Source of the DNA: Rhizoctonia solani
Lineage: Eukaryota; Basidiomycota; Agaricomycetes; Cantharellales; Ceratobasidiaceae
Reading direction: 5' to 3'
DNA length: 64,000 nt
NCBI RefSeq assembly: GCF_016906535.1
Contig: NC_057374.1
Span: 744,001-808,000, forward strand
The translations under genes and the position numbers were made by a program. How positions within the stretch are numbered: the stretch's first letter is position 1; each line of letters opens with the position of its first letter. The notes below the pieces were generated by a model. It ran no database searches and was not told where the DNA came from. It worked only from the letters and a program-made list of their open reading frames with translations. Positions 59,934-64,000 of this stretch are shown piece after piece.

Positions 59934-62011
59934 TTAGATCGGAGCAACTGCTTGCCTCGACTGCACATAGTCATCCCATGTAACTGGCCCTCCTCCTGCA
60001 CCCGCACTATGCCATAAACGATACAGAAAAAGACCGAGCTGTGGTCCCTCAGGAGCCCAAGGATGCGAGCCCGTAATTAAAAAAAGCTTCTTGCACACGA
60101 CAGCGCGTTGTCTTTCCAGCCGCGCTGCTACGCCAGCCTTCAGAGGGGCTACCTTAGCAGGTGGTTTGAGCTTTAGATGCTTTTATTAGGACTTACGACA
60201 AAGTAGTGTGGCATCAAATGCATAACAATACGTGAACTACGCACTGTTTCCGAAAGCTGAAGTATTCGATGGACTGACGCTTGAACTCGTACGTCATGCG
60301 ATGACACACCGCATATACCCTATGGGGCTCCCTTGTATTCGTGCCAAGCAAGATGACAAAAAGTGAAAACAACGCACCATGTATATGTATATCAGCACCA
60401 CATATCTCCAGCCTTCTCGTACAGCAGCCATCTCCGAACTACCACTCTCAGGAACAAAAGGCCCATTTGACGTATCGTAAGGCGATCGCCATGCCAGAGC
60501 ACGCTGCTCCAGTGTTTGCCAGTCCTCCAGGAAGACTTTTGACCTAGCTCTCCACGAGTTGACCTGTGAGATGATCTGAAAGAGTGGGATGGATACTCCA
60601 TGTAACCACTCAAGCTGGCCATGATCACATGCGCTTTCATAAGCATACTCCGCCAGAGGTGGCACACCGAACAGAAATGACAGTGTAACATTGTTTCCGA
60701 CAAATCTTGCAAGCTCATGCCGGGGAGAACGAATTATACGGATAAATGAAATCGCCAAGCTTCCATTGGGTTGGTCGACCAATAGGCTAGGCTCATCTGT
60801 AACGAGTGACAGAAACCTAGGCAGGGCAGTACGCAGTAGAGCGTATGCTGAAATGCCATCCAGTATCACATAGTTTACTAACACGTGCATGAGCTGGTAA
60901 ATTGTGTTGTTTATTCCATCAAAACTTCAAAGATATGGCTCACTTACCTCAAGATAGGCATTAAAACAGTCTATCATGTCGCTCGGTGGCGAGTTCCCAC
61001 AAACATCGGTAGCAAGCTTCTGGCCATACCTATCAATCCAGTCAACCTGTCTTTTGATTATTGCACTACTATTCTGGGGGTCCTGACTGAGCAGCTGAAG
61101 CGTTGTTGCTCCAAAGTACATCACGTGCACAGTCCTTCTCCCTCTCGTCTGGTTCATTATCCAGTCACGAATTTTGGGTAGAGAGGACAAGAACCACAAG
61201 TTGTAAGCCTTCAAAGCGTCTACGCCATCGAAAATACAGGTGAGAATGCACTGAGTAGGAGGGCTTGACTCACACTCCCTAGCAACGCGCGCAAAGTGAT
61301 CCTCTCTGACAGTTTGCATATCATATATCGAGGGAGGTATTGACCTATAGACAACTCCGATCTCTTCTATCAGGGTATCTTCCGTGTTTCTCGCCCTTGG
61401 AGCTTCACTCGATGACGACCTGGCAAAGGCGGGCTGGTGTGTCGACGGGACCGAGTATGTGACTGATTGGCTCTGGTCCTGTGGCCATGAGCGGTTGAAA
61501 TCGCGTAAAGAGCCTTCGGCTAGGCTATTATCTGTAGCCGGAGTGGGTTCGGAACCGCGGGCTCTGTAACGCAGGGCGGCTCCAAGGATGGAACGCGTCA
61601 AGACATGATCTCTCCTCGCGTCGGTTGTATCTTGCGAATTATTGGGTAATCCAGTTGTAAGACAATCTGATGGCTACAATAATCGTGAAGGTTCAGGGTT
61701 AAGATCACAAACTGAAATGGCAACACTGCCAACTTGCCTTGGGTATTGATTCATCTACCAATATAGTTATGGGAGAAGCATCAGAATGATCCCGGTGTAT
61801 CTTGACCCGAGGGTGGTTGTAGTCGTACCCCAAACATTCATATCCACCCTTCAGGCAACTATTGCAGGATGGCTTGGACTGGTCACATTTTTTCCGTCTG
61901 CCAAATCAAAATCAGACAAGGACGCACATGTACACACACACCGCTTTACCTTTTTCTGCATGTGCGACAACTTGTTGGGGGTGGACCAGGCAGTGAAGCA
62001 ATGTGGAACAT
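59934..62011 (-). CDS. Zn2Cys6 transcription factor, array copy E
   Basis: Seven exons on the minus strand (62011-61950, 61897-61738, 61673-61274, 61219-60948, 60893-60378, 60319-60197, 60137-59934) join to 578 residues. The zinc cluster is CRTCRKR then KKCDQSKPSCNSC. The donor of intron 2 is GC (AAG followed by GCAAGT at 61737-61732) where copy D has GTAAGC, so this intron is of the GC-AG class. The regulatory part parallels copy D (SRSILGAALRYRA-type block, NLWFLSSLP, LPRFLSLVTDEPS, GVPPLAEYAYESACDHGQL). The start, TATA element and about 200 bp of upstream sequence are homologous to copy D, so D and E are a tandem duplicate pair. Confidence 0.85.
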
Positions 62012-62072
62012 ACAGCAGATTAGGTGGATATACCCAAGCCCTCGCGCCGAATTGGCTACCAACCGAGCAGAG

Positions 62073-62080
62073 CTATATAG
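62073..62080 (-). promoter_or_regulatory. TATA-like element of copy E
   Basis: CTATATAG read on the minus strand, about 62 bp upstream of the ATG at 62011, at the same position as the element of copy D within homologous flanks. Confidence 0.4.
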
Positions 62081-62924
62081 TGCTAAACGATGCCAGCTGG
62101 ACGCACACGTGGAATAAGCGCGTTAGTCCGCTTTTGATAGTACCGACGGGTCTGATACTCAGCCTTGCGCCCATCCGCCCCACTACTACTTATAAAGAAC
62201 TGATTCGCAAGTGAGGGTTGGTGTATGAAATAGTAGATCTACTGATGGAATGGCCAGACAGTAGGCTCATGCTAGATCTACCTAGCACGCTTTGCGCATA
62301 GCTCCAATCGTACCTAGGATCGATCATGGAAAAGACCGAGTAATCATAGCTAAAGTGTAACGGTATGGCGCGCGGGAGAGTAACAGTGACAGGTTCGGAG
62401 AAAGTTGACTTCCGAAGCACGGTAGTTACAGAGAAGATTCAGCCGGGAGACAAGAGAGCGTAACAGACATAAGAAACCTATTGCTGGAATCAATATATAT
62501 AGTTATATTTAGAAATAGTTAGCTAACCTGGTCATATGCTTGCGGCAAAGGCAGTATCTATTTATAGATGTGTACGTTAGTCTACTTATTTATTATTGTG
62601 GGTAAACAAGCTCCAGCAAACTGACTATCGTCTCACCAATCCAATCAAGTTAATATGTCTACTTTGAGTATATCACGTGCGATGTCTTTTTTTTGTTTTT
62701 TTTTTTGAATACATTTCTATTACGGAGAACATCACATGCCATGTCCTCTTATTCTGCCCAGACACCACAGAACACAGACATATATTGACCAACATACCAC
62801 CGAAACGCACCGGAGAAGAACTGTTCGGAACCCTGCCGAGACTAGAGGCAGTAGCTGAGTTCATATCCCAATCTAGAATCGATAAGCTTGGAGGCTCGCC
62901 GGCAACCGCTCAAAATATGTAGGA

Positions 62925-63020
62925 CCTTACGCCCACTTCCATGCGTCCTTACGACCGCCCCATACACCCTTACGGCCGCCACTCTCGAGTCCTTATGACC
63001 TCCCGTCCACAGCCCTTATG
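62925..63020 (+). repeat. degenerate tandem repeat, period about 22 bp, five units
   Basis: The core CCTTACG/CCTTATG recurs at 62925, 62947, 62968, 62991 and 63014, spaced 21-23 bp apart, with C-rich sequence between. The first three units keep TACG and the last two have TATG. Confidence 0.55.
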
Positions 63021-63124
63021 GCACCTGTACCGGGTCGAAAGGCACTCCCGAGTTATCCCACCTCGCTTACTCGTTGTGTTTTGATTTCTCTTTTGTTCTC
63101 TCTTTCCCTCTTAGCGTGGTTTGA

Positions 63125-63171
63125 CTCGGTCTCTGTGAACGGTTTGCCTAGGTTGCATGTAGCTCTTTAAA
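63125..63171 (+). repeat. dispersed repeat fragment, copy 2
   Basis: Matches 50503-50549 in the same orientation, sharing CTGTGAACGG, TTGCCT and TAGCTCT. It is followed within 10 bp by an A-rich run (63179-63188). Confidence 0.5.
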
Positions 63172-63647
63172 TATGAATAAAAAAAAAGAAGTATATCACG
63201 TGCTATTAGCATGTCGCTCGTGAGGCAACCTCCAAGAATACCAGTAGAACCAGTGGATTGAATTACAGAGAGCCGCAACCTGGTGTTATAGTACTAGTCT
63301 ACCTGCCTGTTGAGCCAATGGAACTGAAACCAGTAAAATTGGCATATAAACTTATAAGTCGATGACGTCAAATCTTATAAAAGTCGTCATTGTTCGTGTT
63401 CGATCAAAGGACCCTGCCGAAGTTCCCCTTGAAGAAGTCAATTACACTAGGGTTCGGTACGCGAATGAGAAAATTAGTGACGGGCCATTACATTGTTAGT
63501 GGAAACCGCCAAGTCTGCTTATTTGCTTTTTATATTCAGGGCACATCACGTCCAGGCTCTCATAAAGTAGTGATCAAGTACACGACTTATGAACCACACT
63601 ACCTTCACCTCTTTCCAGTCGTAGCTATATTCATTTCGACTGGTTTA

Positions 63648-64000
63648 ATGCCAAGGCCAATAGTTAACAATATAGCCAACAGTGGCGGAGACCAGTGCAT
63701 TGGTGTCGAAGCAGATGATAGCGGGCACCCACAAGAGCTTGTGGCGCAGAAACGAACCCCTCTTCCCGTAAAGCAAGTCATCGTGCTTTGCCTTATGCGA
63801 TTTGCTGAACCTATATCGTTCTCTGTGGTGAGTTTCTCCCATAAGTGACTACAAGAGCCTTGCCTGATGTTGCTCGGGTTATAGATATTCCCCTTTGTAA
63901 ACCAGGTGCTTGCCCTCCAAACGGATACTAGCTATGCCACTCATATTGTCATTTCTTAGATGATCGAAGAACTAGGTGTGACGTCAGACACCAAAGAACT
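63648..64000 (+). CDS. MFS transporter, N-terminal part (runs off the window)
   Basis: Three exons are visible: 63648-63827, 63885-63905 (21 nt) and 63960 to the edge. The protein begins at the ATG at 63648, has a hydrophilic N-terminus, then KRTPLPVKQVIVLCLMRFAE PISFSV joined to IFPFVNQ and MIEELGVTSDTK (first membrane helix and start of the following loop). This matches the beginning of the ZIF-like/multidrug MFS group common in basidiomycetes. Substrate cannot be told from this fragment. The start was chosen because it gives the usual about 40-residue cytosolic tail; an open frame extends further upstream, but without such a context. Confidence 0.75.

Larger units (their letters stand above)
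62350..63647. other. spacer between the regulator array and the MFS gene, with repeat debris
   Basis: About 1.3 kb. A short open frame at 62677-62922 is not recognisable. A degenerate period-22 repeat (62925-63020) and a dispersed repeat fragment (63125-63171), followed by an A-rich run, suggest fragments of an old mobile element. Confidence 0.4.

Noticed and set aside
62677..62922. 81-residue frame as a retrotransposon piece
   Set aside because: A conserved-looking string (LPRLEAVAEFI) is present, but I could not place it in any family with confidence.
1..64000. CRISPR arrays, operons or bacterial-type systems
   Set aside because: No spaced direct repeats of CRISPR type; all credible genes are spliced eukaryotic genes.

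Overview
The window is nuclear DNA of a filamentous basidiomycete. The evidence is spliced protein genes with many GT-AG introns of about 40-70 nt, an intact Plavaka-type transposase, Zn2Cys6 regulators, and a gene set (SEN1, SGF29, MCU, COG7, RCL1, VTS1-like, PTC2-like) whose exon layout fits Agaricomycetes. A Rhizoctonia-like (Cantharellales) origin is my inference from the expanded F-box, DUF6698 and Zn2Cys6 families; it was not tested. All gene models were spliced by hand from the sequence.

Layout. 0-12 kb: a Gfd2/YDR514C-like protein, a zinc-independent NAD(P)H oxidoreductase, an F-box protein (minus), a PTC2-like PP2C phosphatase and a second, C-terminally truncated F-box protein. 12-18.3 kb: an intact Plavaka transposase (minus) head-to-head with a DUF6698-like gene (plus). 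18.9-20.3 kb: F-box relics. 20.6-32.2 kb: calpain with a ZZ finger (minus), SGF29 of SAGA (plus) and the SEN1 helicase (minus). 34-37 kb: a secreted or membrane protein of unknown function and a broken paralogue of it. 37.4-43.7 kb: mitochondrial calcium uniporter MCU (minus), COG7 (plus) and RCL1 (minus). 44-62 kb: five intact paralogues of one Zn2Cys6 regulator, three on plus and then two on minus. Between copies C and D sit a pair of inverted tRNA-Val(AAC) genes and a VTS1-like SAM-domain gene. 63.6 kb to the end: the start of an MFS transporter.

The two most unusual things are these. (1) The Zn2Cys6 array is built from tandem and inverted segmental duplications. It has a palindromic core (regulator, tRNA / VTS1-like gene / tRNA, regulator), and its first two copies share a homogenised 3' end. 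(2) The 39-43.5 kb stretch is dense in single-base reading-frame breaks in otherwise well-preserved housekeeping genes (COG7 six, RCL1 three, probably MCU one). Neighbouring genes of similar or greater length have none, which points to a locally unpolished sequence or to a very recent decay event.

The housekeeping genes work in unrelated pathways and share no operon-like logic. Only divergent promoters link neighbours: Plavaka/DUF6698, MCU/COG7 and calpain/SGF29.
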